Assembly: GCA_019090455.1 (NCBI GenBank)
Contig: JAHRWA010000025.1
Span: 1 to 45,122 of the forward strand
Origin: Pseudomonadales bacterium
GTDB taxonomy: Bacteria; Pseudomonadota; Gammaproteobacteria; Pseudomonadales; DC-out160
Length of the DNA: 45,122 nucleotides
Direction of reading: 5' to 3'
Shown here in pieces: positions 30,395-39,932 of the stretch. The notes beneath the pieces are model-generated. The model made no database searches, had not been told where the DNA came from, and saw only the letters and a program-made list of their open reading frames with translations. Every line of letters begins with the position of its first letter. Positions within the stretch are counted from its first letter, which is position 1. Made by a program: the position numbers and the translations under genes.

Positions 30395-30604
30395 GGCTTT
30401 ATCCTCTTCTTAAATCAAGCCATTTACCTTTAAGATAACAGTCAGGTTATCTCATACTAATGAGTCCAGCTTGCGCTGATCGACACTCAAATACAACATT
30501 GAGCCTCTATTATTTCTGAGTATAGTGGTTAACATCAAATAATCCGGTTTGTTTAAGCATCGCCACACAGCCCAAACTTTAATTCCAAAACCCTTAAACC
30601 TCGC

Positions 30605-31228
30605 TTAGCTTCCTTTGAAACCCTTGCCTATCAGATATAATTCCTTGGACCGCGCTCGAGACGCTGCCGGCTTTCTCGCAATTAGTCGCGTAAAAGACTG
30701 TTTTATATCTGATCTGTAGGCTTCAATCCCCTCCCCTTGAAAGACTTTCGTTACAAAAGCTCCACTGGGAGACAGCACTTGCTTGGAAAAGTCCAAAGCT
30801 AAATCAGCAAGGTGCATGGCCTTTGGTTGATCCACCGCACTCACCCCACTGATATTGGGGGCCATATCTGAAATTACAAGGTCTACCTTATTACTTCCTA
30901 CTGCCTCCAATATCTTCTCTAACACGGCATCCTCAGTAAAATCCCCTTGAATAAAGACCACATCCTCGAAAACATCCATAGGCAATATATCGGTAGCAAT
31001 AACCCTCCCTTCTGAACCCACCAATCCCGATGCCACTTGAGACCACCCCCCCGGCGCGGCGCCCAGATCAACAACCCTCATTCCAGGCTGAATCAATTTA
31101 TCTTTTTCTTGAATTTCGATTAATTTAAAGCTGGCTCTAGAGCGATATCCAGCCTCTTGGGCTTTTTTAACCCACACATCATCGAAATGCTCCTTCAACC
31201 AGCCTTTACTTGATTTTGATCGTGCCAT
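30605..31228 (-). CDS. rlmE: 23S rRNA 2'-O-ribose methyltransferase RlmE (RrmJ/FtsJ)
   Basis: 207 residues. The catalytic K-D-K-E tetrad is visible: Lys in SRASFKL, Asp in DMAPN, Lys in VTKVF and Glu in RSKELYL. The SAM loop is [12 protein letters not shown]. It methylates U2552 of 23S rRNA late in 50S assembly and is heat-shock induced in E. coli. It is divergent from yhbY over 154 bases and probably heads the ftsH transcript, with 210 bases between them. Confidence 0.97.
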   Translation of the reverse strand: MARSKSSKGWLKEHFDDVWVKKAQEAGYRSRASFKLIEIQEKDKLIQPGMRVVDLGAAPGGWSQVASGLVGSEGRVIATDILPMDVFEDVVFIQGDFTEDAVLEKILEAVGSNKVDLVISDMAPNISGVSAVDQPKAMHLADLALDFSKQVLSPSGAFVTKVFQGEGIEAYRSDIKQSFTRLIARKPAASRARSKELYLIGKGFKGS

Positions 31229-31382
31229 AATGAGTACGTAAACTTATCTTATAGAAACATCTTATTTTTAGATCACGCGGAACATCTTCGAGGTCCGCCT
31301 ATTTCACATACAATCTAAAATCGTTAGAATAGCCGTCACTTTTCAACCCCACCCAATTAACTTCAGTAGAGCATCAGCAACA

Positions 31383-31703
31383 ATGACATTGTCCAACCAG
31401 CAAAAAAAGCGACTCCGTTCCATTGGCCATCAGCTAAAACCTACCGCTATTGTATCGGATCAAGGCCTAAATGAGGGGGTCTTAAAGGAAATCAATCTAA
31501 GATTAGAAGATCACGAATTAATAAAAATCAAAATACATTTGCTGGAGAAAAAGGACCGCACTGAATTGGCCGAAAAAATCTGCCAGCACTGCAAAGCGGA
31601 GCTAGTGCAATTCATAGGGAAAATAGCCTTACTCTACAGACCGGCAAAGCAGCCATCCCCTCGATTGTCTAACCTACTACGCAATCAAAATGCGGGAAAA
31701 TAG
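31383..31703 (+). CDS. yhbY: Ribosome assembly RNA-binding protein YhbY
   Basis: 106 residues with a single CRM domain: LRSIGHQLKPTAIVSDQGL followed by HELIKIKIHL, then the C-terminal IGKIALLYRP. It binds pre-50S particles. It is divergent from rlmE, the same arrangement as in E. coli. The last 12 or so residues (NLLRNQNAGK) extend beyond the usual end. Confidence 0.94.
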   Translation: MTLSNQQKKRLRSIGHQLKPTAIVSDQGLNEGVLKEINLRLEDHELIKIKIHLLEKKDRTELAEKICQHCKAELVQFIGKIALLYRPAKQPSPRLSNLLRNQNAGK

Positions 31704-31946
31704 ACCCACCTCATTAACCCTCAATAAAACCTAATGGTCGCCTATAAGGCACATTTAGCAATTGATGCACCCCATTGCAGCTAAATGAGCTTTATTAGAA
31801 ATCGTCTTCAACGGAATTGCGCAAGAGCAAGCGTCATTTTATTAATAAGCCGGCCCATTTCTACTAGACTAAGGTATAGTTGTTTAACAATTTACTCCAA
31901 CGCCTTAAAAATTCAGCGAAAACTATAGGCTTGTACGAGGTTATTT

Positions 31947-32546
31947 ATGCGTTATAAGAACAAATACCTGCCATTGCTTACAATCTCCCTACTACTGATT
32001 TCCTCCATGGCTTCTGCTCGAGACATTTGGCAAGGTGAAATGTGGGATCAGGGAAAAGGGTTTTGGAAATCGTTGGTGAGCGCACCTTGGCATGCGGGAG
32101 TCGCTGGCGGGATATCCGTCCCTAAAAAGAGCGGTTTCGAAGATGCTACTACCGCTTTCGCTTATATCGGCAGAGAAGTGAGCTACCGAGTTACCGCCGA
32201 AGCTGGATATATGAACTTAGGTACATTTGAAGTTGAGGACGCAACCAACACGGAAGCTAAAGTAAGTGGTTTTTACGTCGCCCTGGCGGGATCTAGCTTG
32301 CCCGTTGAAAAGTATGACCTCACCTTCAGTGGCCGGATTGCAGCTTATAGCTACTCCACAGACGCCCTATTATCGGGCTCCGCTAATAATGATTATGACA
32401 GCGGCGTAGTGCCTCTTTTCACTTTTGGGCTGGAATGGAGAGGCATTGATGCGCTAGGCCTTACTGTGGAACTACTCGCAGTGGGAGACGTTTTAGAAAA
32501 TGGCTGGGTAAATAGTGCTGTTCTCGGCTTAAAAACGCATTTTTGA
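31947..32546 (+). CDS. Putative small outer-membrane beta-barrel protein
   Basis: 199 residues. A Sec signal peptide ends at SSMASA before RDIWQ. The rest alternates polar and hydrophobic residues in about eight strands (for example YRVTAEAGYMNLGTFEV and VPLFTFGLEWRGI) and ends in a terminal Phe (GLKTHF), the usual outer-membrane barrel C-terminus. I do not recognise the family; OmpW-like or OmpA-barrel-like proteins are the nearest by shape. The 243 bases upstream and 276 downstream are non-coding. It is not obviously linked to the polysaccharide-type operon that follows. Confidence 0.65.
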   Translation: MRYKNKYLPLLTISLLLISSMASARDIWQGEMWDQGKGFWKSLVSAPWHAGVAGGISVPKKSGFEDATTAFAYIGREVSYRVTAEAGYMNLGTFEVEDATNTEAKVSGFYVALAGSSLPVEKYDLTFSGRIAAYSYSTDALLSGSANNDYDSGVVPLFTFGLEWRGIDALGLTVELLAVGDVLENGWVNSAVLGLKTHF

Positions 32547-32631
32547 TTTTGCCGTTAATTATAGCGCTTAAAGGTCCGAGCAGCTCATCACTTACAGATT
32601 TAGACACCCCGCACCTACAACTCCCAAATCC

Positions 32632-32687
32632 GGTTACTCCCAAGAAAACAAACTGATCAATGCCAACTTGTCTTCTTGGGAGTAACC
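32632..32687. repeat. 56-base near-perfect hairpin in the intergenic region before the MBOAT operon
   Basis: A perfect 15-bp inverted repeat (32632-32646 with 32673-32687) encloses one mismatch and four further base pairs (48-51 with 68-71 of the same block), leaving a 16-base loop. No T run follows on either strand, so it does not look like a standard terminator. It sits 86 bases after the barrel-protein gene and 135 bases before the MBOAT start. Confidence 0.75.
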
Positions 32688-32822
32688 ACGACTTCCCCAA
32701 CACCTTTCACGTAAACCATTTAAATTCAAAGAATATTTTCCCGTAAGATGCCCCTAGCACCCGCCGATTAGCTATATCACGTCTATACTCATTTCTGTGA
32801 TTAGTCTGGGTATTGCCTTGTT

Positions 32823-34382
32823 GTGCTATTTAATTCCATTGAATACATTTTCGCTTTTTTACCGCTGACGGTAGTCGTTTACTTCTCTATCGTGGCACTA
32901 GGCTATGAGCGTGTATCTAAAGCTTGGCTATTCTTCGCATCCCTCTTTTTCTATAGCTGGTGGAACCCCATCTATTTGCCATTATTGCTGCTCAGTATTT
33001 TTTGCAATTATTTTATTGGCATAAGTCTTCAATCAAGTAGGACTGAAATAACGGTATTCAAAAAAAAAGGGATTCTAATCGCTGGCATCTCAATTAATTT
33101 GGGCCTGCTTGGCTTCTTCAAATACAGTGACTTTTTCATTGAAAACCTGAATGTAGCAATAAACAAAGATTTGACATTACTATATCTAGCCCTACCGCTA
33201 GCCATTAGCTTTTTCACCTTTCAGCAAATCGCTTACCTCGTTGATAGCTACAGGAAACAGGTTAAGCAGCACAATATGCTCGACTATTGCGTCTTCGTTT
33301 CCTTTTTCCCGCAATTGATCGCCGGGCCCATCGTCCATCACAAACAAATGATGCCGCAATTTAGCAACAAGCTGCAGCAACGAATCAACATTCAAAACAT
33401 AAACCTTGGCCTCTTTATTTTTGCAATGGGCCTATTTAAGAAAGTCGTTATTGCCGATCAGTTTTCTGTATGGGCCAGCAATGGGTTTGATAATTTAGAG
33501 GTCATCAGTTTTGTAGGGGCTTGGGTAACAAGCTTGAGCTACACCTTTCAACTCTACTATGATTTTAGCGGCTACACCGACATGGCTATCGGCTCCGCAC
33601 TCATGTTCAATATCAAATTGCCCATCAATTTCAACAGCCCCTACAAAGCACTCAACATACAAGATTTCTGGCGGCGCTGGCATATTACCTTAAGCAACTT
33701 CCTAAGAGATTACATTTACGTCCCACTCGGAGGAAATCGAGTCTCTGAGTTTAACGTCTACTTCAATTTATTTATCACCTTCTTGCTCGGCGGACTTTGG
33801 CATGGTGCTGGTTGGACGTTTATCGCTTGGGGGGCTTTACACGGATGCGCAGTTATTATTCATCGTGCTTGGACAAAACTAGGGCTGAGGATGAACCGAT
33901 TTATCGCCTGGTTCATCACCTTCAATTTCGTCAACATTGCCTGGGTATTCTTTCGAGCAAAAGAGTGGAACGATGCCATCATGTTATTAAAAGGAATGCT
34001 GGGATTACAAGGATTCTATTCCGCTTCTCATTATGCAGAAGCCAAACAAGCCGTAGAAGAGCTGGCCTATACTTTCGATCTTGCCAATGAAATGTCCTCT
34101 GAATCTACCTTCGCCATACTGCTCTTCAAGAGCCAGTTCGTGCTATCTGAAATTGGTGGCGACGTCTGGACCCTCGTCTGGATAGGCGTCTTTTTCCTAG
34201 TCGCTATTTTCAGCAAAAACACGATCGAGATCTGCGGCCTCAATCATAATAATATTTCGGAGAATACCAAAGTTAATGAGACGAGTCTCAAATGGAATAC
34301 GGCACTAATGGCATCCCTAGCATTCTGTCTTGCCATCATATTTCAAAATCAAGTCAGTGAGTTTTTGTATTTTAATTTTTAA
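32823..34382 (+). CDS. MBOAT-family O-acyltransferase (AlgI-like), copy 1
   Basis: 519 residues and about 11 transmembrane segments. Family motifs: PLAISFFTFQQIAYLVD (about 124-140), QLIAGPIVHH (164-173), YDFSGYTDMAIG (246-257), FWRRWHITLSNFLRDY (282-297) and the catalytic His in GGLWHGAGW (His 327) with a second His at 340 (GALHG). AlgI-type MBOATs move acyl groups across the inner membrane to a periplasmic SGNH or AlgX/AlgJ-like partner. The next gene fits that partner role. The start is a GTG with a weak ribosome site; homology to copy 2 (MLFNSVE) supports it. The acyl donor and the acceptor polymer are unknown. Confidence 0.93.
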   Translation: MLFNSIEYIFAFLPLTVVVYFSIVALGYERVSKAWLFFASLFFYSWWNPIYLPLLLLSIFCNYFIGISLQSSRTEITVFKKKGILIAGISINLGLLGFFKYSDFFIENLNVAINKDLTLLYLALPLAISFFTFQQIAYLVDSYRKQVKQHNMLDYCVFVSFFPQLIAGPIVHHKQMMPQFSNKLQQRINIQNINLGLFIFAMGLFKKVVIADQFSVWASNGFDNLEVISFVGAWVTSLSYTFQLYYDFSGYTDMAIGSALMFNIKLPINFNSPYKALNIQDFWRRWHITLSNFLRDYIYVPLGGNRVSEFNVYFNLFITFLLGGLWHGAGWTFIAWGALHGCAVIIHRAWTKLGLRMNRFIAWFITFNFVNIAWVFFRAKEWNDAIMLLKGMLGLQGFYSASHYAEAKQAVEELAYTFDLANEMSSESTFAILLFKSQFVLSEIGGDVWTLVWIGVFFLVAIFSKNTIEICGLNHNNISENTKVNETSLKWNTALMASLAFCLAIIFQNQVSEFLYFNF

Positions 34383-34479
34383 CAGCCAAGTTTGAACACC
34401 CGATTTGTAATACTCGACTTTGAATATTAATTTTCAAATTTATTAATGAAAGACGAACAACAAAATAAGCATTATTAAT

Positions 34480-35997
34480 ATGGCATGGATTGCGACATTT
34501 ATATCGGGCTGTCTTTTCACTTGGGGTGGACTGGCCATCTATAATTACAGTTTTGACCCCTATGGCGTATTCAAAGAAAATATTGAATATACCGTCATCG
34601 AACCAAACCTAAGCTTTGTCAAAGTGAATCATATTCTAAACCAACCTAAGAGATACAAAACATTCTCCTTAGGCTCCTCTCGCGTTAGCCATGTTGGTCT
34701 GTCACGCCTCGAAGACGCTTACAGTCTCAATTTGGCGGAAGCCGTACCCGAAGAAAATCTACGCATAATACGCACTCTACTCGAACACAATGTTCAAATT
34801 AAGGAAATATTATTAGGACTTGATGATATTTCCTACCTGGTATCAGCCGACCAACATACAGACTTTCACCGCTTGCGACCCCATCCCGAGGTATCCGGTG
34901 AAAGCTGGTGGCAATTCTATAAAGAGTATGCTTTTAGAACCCCCACCGACATTGATAAAGCCAGAATTTTCGCCTGGAGAAGCAGTGACATATTTCAATA
35001 TGATATCCAAAACACCGGACGTCTCTTCGCCATTCGAAATGAAAGCGCCATCAATAAAGATCCTCAACGTCATATTACACACGAAAAATTCTTGACCTCT
35101 TATCACTATGAAGGCGAGTACCTAAGCGAGGGAATTGAAGCCATCACCAAAATCGTTAAACTCTGCCGAGACAACAACATTCAGCTTCATGTCTTTATCA
35201 ATCCTCTTTATATCACCACCTACCTCAACACCAAATTGGCACAGTTTAGTCGCTTCCGAAGAGAGTTAGCTCAAGTGACCGATTTCGTTGATTTCAGCGG
35301 TGTTAACTCAATCACCACCAACAGCCTAAATTACTATGAAGCTTCACACTTTCGTCCCAATGTTGGCGACATGATGTTAGAAAAGATGCTACCTGAAAAA
35401 TTAACCTATACCGGTCCCGAAGATTTTGGAAGAAGGGTCAATTCTGAAAATATCGACAAACACATTGCAGCCCTTGAACAAGAACTAGCGCCATACCCCG
35501 ACGTCATATTAAGAAACAAAATTTACCAGCGTTATATTGAAGGAAAAACAAATTACGCTAGCGCCGCTGAACTTAAGCAGTTAACAGAAAAAAAAGAAGT
35601 CAACCAAACTCAGCTATGTTCTTTAGACGAAATCTCTGTATTACGAACCAACACACTCTATCAAAAGCTGTCAGGCAATCACCTTGCCAATATCAAAGTG
35701 CGGGGCTGGATGGGTAAAGCTAGCCATGCAAACCTTAGCGATCATTTCATCGTGTCTTTTAAACATAAACAAAGTGGAAAACGCATTTATCGCTATTCCT
35801 ACCGAGGTACAGCACGACCTGATGTGGCCGCTTTTTTCAAGGACGATAATATGCTCTACACGGGATTCGACTCAACTTGGGAAATAACGGATATGGAACC
35901 GGGCGACTATAGCGTAAACATCATGCTAGTGGACAGTAAAGAAGTGCATACCTGCTCTTCAAGCTCTGACAAAATGATGAATATAAAATGGATATAA
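34480..35997 (+). CDS. Membrane-anchored SGNH-like acyltransferase partner, copy 1
   Basis: 505 residues. An N-terminal membrane anchor (about 3-22) precedes a periplasmic domain with a likely nucleophile in SLGSSRVSH (Ser 66 or 67) and a likely catalytic His in YYEASHFRPNVG (His 290), the block pattern of SGNH/AlgX-like proteins. A C-terminal beta-rich domain of about 130 residues follows (RGWMGKASHANLSDHF to the end). Paired with the preceding MBOAT, it probably receives the acyl group and places it on a glycan. The ATG at 34480 has no ribosome site. Upstream, in the same frame, codons for KTNNKISIIN are open, and an ATG at 34446 would join them if one A of its AAA were absent. Confidence 0.75.
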   Translation: MAWIATFISGCLFTWGGLAIYNYSFDPYGVFKENIEYTVIEPNLSFVKVNHILNQPKRYKTFSLGSSRVSHVGLSRLEDAYSLNLAEAVPEENLRIIRTLLEHNVQIKEILLGLDDISYLVSADQHTDFHRLRPHPEVSGESWWQFYKEYAFRTPTDIDKARIFAWRSSDIFQYDIQNTGRLFAIRNESAINKDPQRHITHEKFLTSYHYEGEYLSEGIEAITKIVKLCRDNNIQLHVFINPLYITTYLNTKLAQFSRFRRELAQVTDFVDFSGVNSITTNSLNYYEASHFRPNVGDMMLEKMLPEKLTYTGPEDFGRRVNSENIDKHIAALEQELAPYPDVILRNKIYQRYIEGKTNYASAAELKQLTEKKEVNQTQLCSLDEISVLRTNTLYQKLSGNHLANIKVRGWMGKASHANLSDHFIVSFKHKQSGKRIYRYSYRGTARPDVAAFFKDDNMLYTGFDSTWEITDMEPGDYSVNIMLVDSKEVHTCSSSSDKMMNIKWI

Positions 35998-36056
35998 GCA
36001 GGCGACTTTTATACTAATAACGAAAAGAAAACTCCAGGAGAAAAATCGCACCGACT

Positions 36057-37556
36057 ATGTTGTTTAACAGTGTTGAATTTATGTTTCTATTTCTGCCCCT
36101 AGTCGTCACTGCTTTCCACCTATTCGTGAAAACAGGATACGCTAAGGCGGCAATTCTGATGTTAGTGATCGCATCATTGTTTTTCTATGGCTGGTGGAAT
36201 CCCAAATACTTATTGCTACTCGCTGCCTCAATCGGTGTTAATTTTATATTAGGAGAATGGGTCCAGCCAAAGGCTAAAATTGCCATCAAAACAAAAAGGG
36301 CTTTAGTTTTTATTGCCCTAGTCTTTAACTTAGGTTTGTTAGGGTATTTCAAGTACACCCACTTTCTTCTCGATTCCGTTAACCAGCTAGTCAATCTCAA
36401 CTTCAATCTCAAAACGATAATACTACCCCTTGCCATATCCTTTTTTACTTTCCAACAAATTGCTTATGTGGTGGACGCCTATCAAGGCAAAACACAACAA
36501 TATGGATTTCTAAAATATTGCCTGTTCGTGACTTTTTTTCCTCAACTTATTGCGGGGCCAATTGTTCATCACAGTGAGATGCTTCCTCAATTCCAAAAGA
36601 AGCACTTAGATCGCTTATGCTCTTTGGATTTAGTCGTGGGTATCACCTTCTTTAGTCTTGGTCTATTTAAGAAAGTCGTTCTCGCCGATGAAGCGGCACA
36701 AATCGCAAACCCCGTTTTTTCTGCGGCCAATCAAGGCGTCAGCTTAAGCTTATTGGAAGCCTGGGGCGGATCTCTCGCCTATACCTTTCAGCTCTATTTC
36801 GATTTTTCCGGTTACTCTGATATGGCCATCGGTATCGCGAGAATGTTTGGCGTAAAACTCCCTCTAAACTTTTTCTCACCCTACAAAGCCAATAGCATTA
36901 TTGAATTTTGGCGATTATGGCACATGACATTATCTCGATTCCTAAAAGACTACTTGTATATTGCATTGGGTGGCAACCGAGGCGGCACTTTCAAAAAACA
37001 TAGAAACCTATTTATCACCATGTTGTTGGGCGGAATATGGCATGGAGCAGGAATCAATTTCGTCATATGGGGTGCCCTACACGGAACCTACCTCATCATT
37101 AATCACTTGTGGCGAAACGTAACTAGTGAGATGTCTATCCCCGTTAATCCGAAAGTCACCTTGATTCTCGCTCGAGCGCTAACCTTTACCGCTGTAGTCG
37201 TCGGCTGGGTATTCTTTAGATCGCCGGATATTCAAACCGCGCTGAACTTACTTCATTCCATGTTTAGCATCGACAACATTATTTTAGACATGAACGGACT
37301 GGCCATGCCCTACTTCTACGGTTACAAAGAAATAGTCTTACTGATACTGATGTTCTTTATCGTCTGGTGCTTACCGAACAGCTTTGAACTTATGCAAAAC
37401 CAAACCCCCACTATCGACGCAGAGCAACACTCGAACAAAACACAAAAATTACAGTGGCAACCCAACAAGCGCTGGCTGGCATTCAGCGTCGTCGCCTCTT
37501 GCTGGGCGGTAACTCTGCTACACAGGGAAGTGGAATTTCTCTACTTTCAGTTTTAG
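36057..37556 (+). CDS. MBOAT-family O-acyltransferase (AlgI-like), copy 2
   Basis: 499 residues, clearly related to copy 1 along its length and sharing MLFNS(V/I)E, LAISFFTFQQIAY, QLIAGPIVHH, DFSGY(S/T)DMAIG and LFITMLLGGIWHGAG with catalytic His 329 and His 342. The proteins are well diverged, so the duplication is old or the second pair was acquired separately. AGGAGA lies about 15 bases before the ATG. It lies 59 bases after the copy-1 SGNH gene and 80 bases before its own SGNH-like partner. Confidence 0.93.
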   Translation: MLFNSVEFMFLFLPLVVTAFHLFVKTGYAKAAILMLVIASLFFYGWWNPKYLLLLAASIGVNFILGEWVQPKAKIAIKTKRALVFIALVFNLGLLGYFKYTHFLLDSVNQLVNLNFNLKTIILPLAISFFTFQQIAYVVDAYQGKTQQYGFLKYCLFVTFFPQLIAGPIVHHSEMLPQFQKKHLDRLCSLDLVVGITFFSLGLFKKVVLADEAAQIANPVFSAANQGVSLSLLEAWGGSLAYTFQLYFDFSGYSDMAIGIARMFGVKLPLNFFSPYKANSIIEFWRLWHMTLSRFLKDYLYIALGGNRGGTFKKHRNLFITMLLGGIWHGAGINFVIWGALHGTYLIINHLWRNVTSEMSIPVNPKVTLILARALTFTAVVVGWVFFRSPDIQTALNLLHSMFSIDNIILDMNGLAMPYFYGYKEIVLLILMFFIVWCLPNSFELMQNQTPTIDAEQHSNKTQKLQWQPNKRWLAFSVVASCWAVTLLHREVEFLYFQF

Positions 37557-37636
37557 CGGCATTCGATTTTCAACAACACACAACATTAGCCAACAAACAA
37601 CGTTAAGCAACACAGCTAAACAAAGGAGGGCAAACG

Positions 37637-39214
37637 ATGACATCAGCGAAGTATCTTATATCATATGCATTCGGCTCCCTCTTACTCTTATCAGCCATAG
37701 CAACATTCAATTTTGGTATCGATCCATATCAACTATATAGAACCTCAAACAAACCTGTTTATTTCGACAACCAACGTTATCAACTGCCCGGCCTCGCTAA
37801 AAATTATCACTACGATACCGTTGTCGTAGGTACATCAATGACGGAAAACTTCTACCCCAGCTATATCGACAACGCTTTCCAAGGGAAGACACTGAAACTA
37901 TCCATACAAGGCAGCACCTCCAAAGAGCAATGGCTGATATTAGACAAAGCGATACAAAGCGGACAGGTAAAGAATGTCATCTGGGGTTTGGATTTAAACT
38001 CATTTTCCCAAGGGCCAGATTACACTATCCCCGGCTTCCCCTTACACATGTATCAAGAGGGCCCCACACTACTCATCAACTACTTGCTATCTATGGACAG
38101 CATCGCATTGTCCGTGAAAAGTTTACTCGGCATGGGCGAGATTAATCTTGAAACTCTCAACACTTGGGATAACTTGTATGAGTTTAGCGAGCGTAGAGTG
38201 ATGCAACAATGGCGCATGTTTCGCAATTTCGGGCTCGACGGTAAGCCACTCACCAATAACGGATCACCAGCAGACATAACACCCGTTTCGAAATCCAACT
38301 CACAATGGATAATCGATGCCGTGCACACCAACCTAAAAACCATCATAGAGAATAATCAAAACACTCATTTCTACCTCTATTACCCACCGCGCTCAATCCT
38401 TTACCACACGCTACGTAATTACTTGGAGCTAGACTACCTTTCATCACTAGAATTATTTATGAGAACAATCTACGAATCTATCGCACATTACGACAATGTA
38501 GGGATTTATGATTTTCAATCGGATGAAAATATTATTTTTGATTTCAATCTATATAAAGATACCGAGCATCACAACGTCCAGATCAACGAGAGAATTATCA
38601 GCGCCTTTACTGCAGGGAGAAACAAGGTTTCTCAACAACACTATCATCAGCATATACGAAGCTTGCGCCATACACTCTCTGAATATCAAAACACAGTTTG
38701 CAACAACGCTTCAGACAGATCTGAATTATGCCTACGAAAGAGCACAGCAGAAACTGATTCACAGAGACTAGAATCGCTGACTCTAAAATCACTAATCCTA
38801 AAATCACAGGCAGAAGAAACTACCCGGCTCCTGCAAAACGTTGAAACAGGCTATCAAGGTTGGACCCCATTAAATCAGAGCAGTATCCAATTAATTGAGG
38901 GTATCCTCACAATTGATGCCACGGGAACCGATCCCTCCGTCGCCATCCCCTATCAAGTACAACATGGCACTGCCATCGCGATAAAGCTGGAAATAAGCAG
39001 CCCTCGCGACACTCAACTGGAACTGTTTTATCAGACGAAAGAAGACACACACTACAGCGCCAACAGACGTATAACCAAAGCAATCCAAACAGGCGATAAC
39101 ACCGTCGTACTCGATTTATCGGAATACGAGATAGCAGGGCAGTTACGCTTCGACCCGGGGAGCGGCCCCGGAGAATACGCCATCAAGTCATTTGAAATAA
39201 TCGCTCTACCTTAA
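37637..39214 (+). CDS. Membrane-anchored SGNH-like acyltransferase partner, copy 2
   Basis: 525 residues. An N-terminal anchor (about 7-27) is followed by NFGIDPYQLY, echoing NYSFDPYGVF of copy 1. The nucleophile block is VVVGTSMTENF (Ser 67) and the C-terminal catalytic block LYKDTEHHN (about 306-313). A C-terminal beta-sandwich (about 410-525) ends in LRFDPGSGPGEYAIKSFEI, a motif seen in accessory domains of surface-glycan enzymes. An excellent ribosome site, AAAGGAGG, lies 7 bases before the ATG. It probably works with MBOAT copy 2; the acceptor is unknown. Confidence 0.75.
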   Translation: MTSAKYLISYAFGSLLLLSAIATFNFGIDPYQLYRTSNKPVYFDNQRYQLPGLAKNYHYDTVVVGTSMTENFYPSYIDNAFQGKTLKLSIQGSTSKEQWLILDKAIQSGQVKNVIWGLDLNSFSQGPDYTIPGFPLHMYQEGPTLLINYLLSMDSIALSVKSLLGMGEINLETLNTWDNLYEFSERRVMQQWRMFRNFGLDGKPLTNNGSPADITPVSKSNSQWIIDAVHTNLKTIIENNQNTHFYLYYPPRSILYHTLRNYLELDYLSSLELFMRTIYESIAHYDNVGIYDFQSDENIIFDFNLYKDTEHHNVQINERIISAFTAGRNKVSQQHYHQHIRSLRHTLSEYQNTVCNNASDRSELCLRKSTAETDSQRLESLTLKSLILKSQAEETTRLLQNVETGYQGWTPLNQSSIQLIEGILTIDATGTDPSVAIPYQVQHGTAIAIKLEISSPRDTQLELFYQTKEDTHYSANRRITKAIQTGDNTVVLDLSEYEIAGQLRFDPGSGPGEYAIKSFEIIALP

Positions 39215-39230
39215 GGAACTGAAAAACCAA

Positions 39231-39932
39231 ATGGATAAGCTACCGGAATTTATGCTTGAACCCAATATGGCAATGGTCACACTACCCGAGCTACTCTTTC
39301 AACTGTTCGTGGGATTATTGCTATCGCTACTCATACGTTGGCATTTTAAGAAATACGCTGCAGTGTTAACGAATAAGGAAGAGTTAGGCATGGTATTCCC
39401 CTTTATTTTATTCACCACATTGCTAGTGATTACTGTGGTCAAATCTTCTTTAGCATTATCACTGGGATTAGTCGGTGCACTCTCCATCGTACGATTTAGA
39501 ACGCCCATTAAAGAGCCCGAGGAATTAGCCTATTTGTTTCTCAGCATAGCCTGCGGTCTTGGCCTGGGCGCCAATCAAGTCGCGCCGACTGCCGTCGCTG
39601 TCTTCTTTATCCTCGGCGTCATGGCGGTATTAAAACACCGAGCGGCTAGCACACAATCACCCACTCACATTTTACTTTCCGTTCACGTTAAGAGTACAGA
39701 AGATGACAGCTCAAAATTGCCTGATTTAGAAAAAATGAATGACGTCATTCTTAACTATATGGAATTGGCAGATTTACGAAAATTTAACATCACCAGTGCC
39801 GGTGCGCACTTTACCTATTTCGTCAACGCAAAATCAGTAGGTATACTCTCAAATCTTGCAAACGATATCCGAAGCCAATACGAAACAGCGGAAATCACTT
39901 TTATCGATCAGCCGAAGATACCCGGTTTATAA
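39231..39932 (+). CDS. DUF4956 membrane protein
   Basis: 233 residues with about four transmembrane segments in the first 140 and a soluble domain after. The loop GLVGALSIVRFRTPIKEPEELAY is the DUF4956 signature. Genes of this family commonly neighbour VTC-type polyphosphate polymerases and CotH proteins, as here. Its role is not known. One possibility, by analogy with the membrane part of the eukaryotic VTC complex, is a channel or partner for polyphosphate; this is inference. Start is 17 bases after the previous stop and its stop directly abuts the CotH start. Confidence 0.88.
   Translation: MDKLPEFMLEPNMAMVTLPELLFQLFVGLLLSLLIRWHFKKYAAVLTNKEELGMVFPFILFTTLLVITVVKSSLALSLGLVGALSIVRFRTPIKEPEELAYLFLSIACGLGLGANQVAPTAVAVFFILGVMAVLKHRAASTQSPTHILLSVHVKSTEDDSSKLPDLEKMNDVILNYMELADLRKFNITSAGAHFTYFVNAKSVGILSNLANDIRSQYETAEITFIDQPKIPGL

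Noticed and set aside
32823..39214. MBOAT duplication as a composite mobile element
   Set aside because: No transposase, no flanking direct or inverted repeats, and the copies are too diverged for recent transposition.
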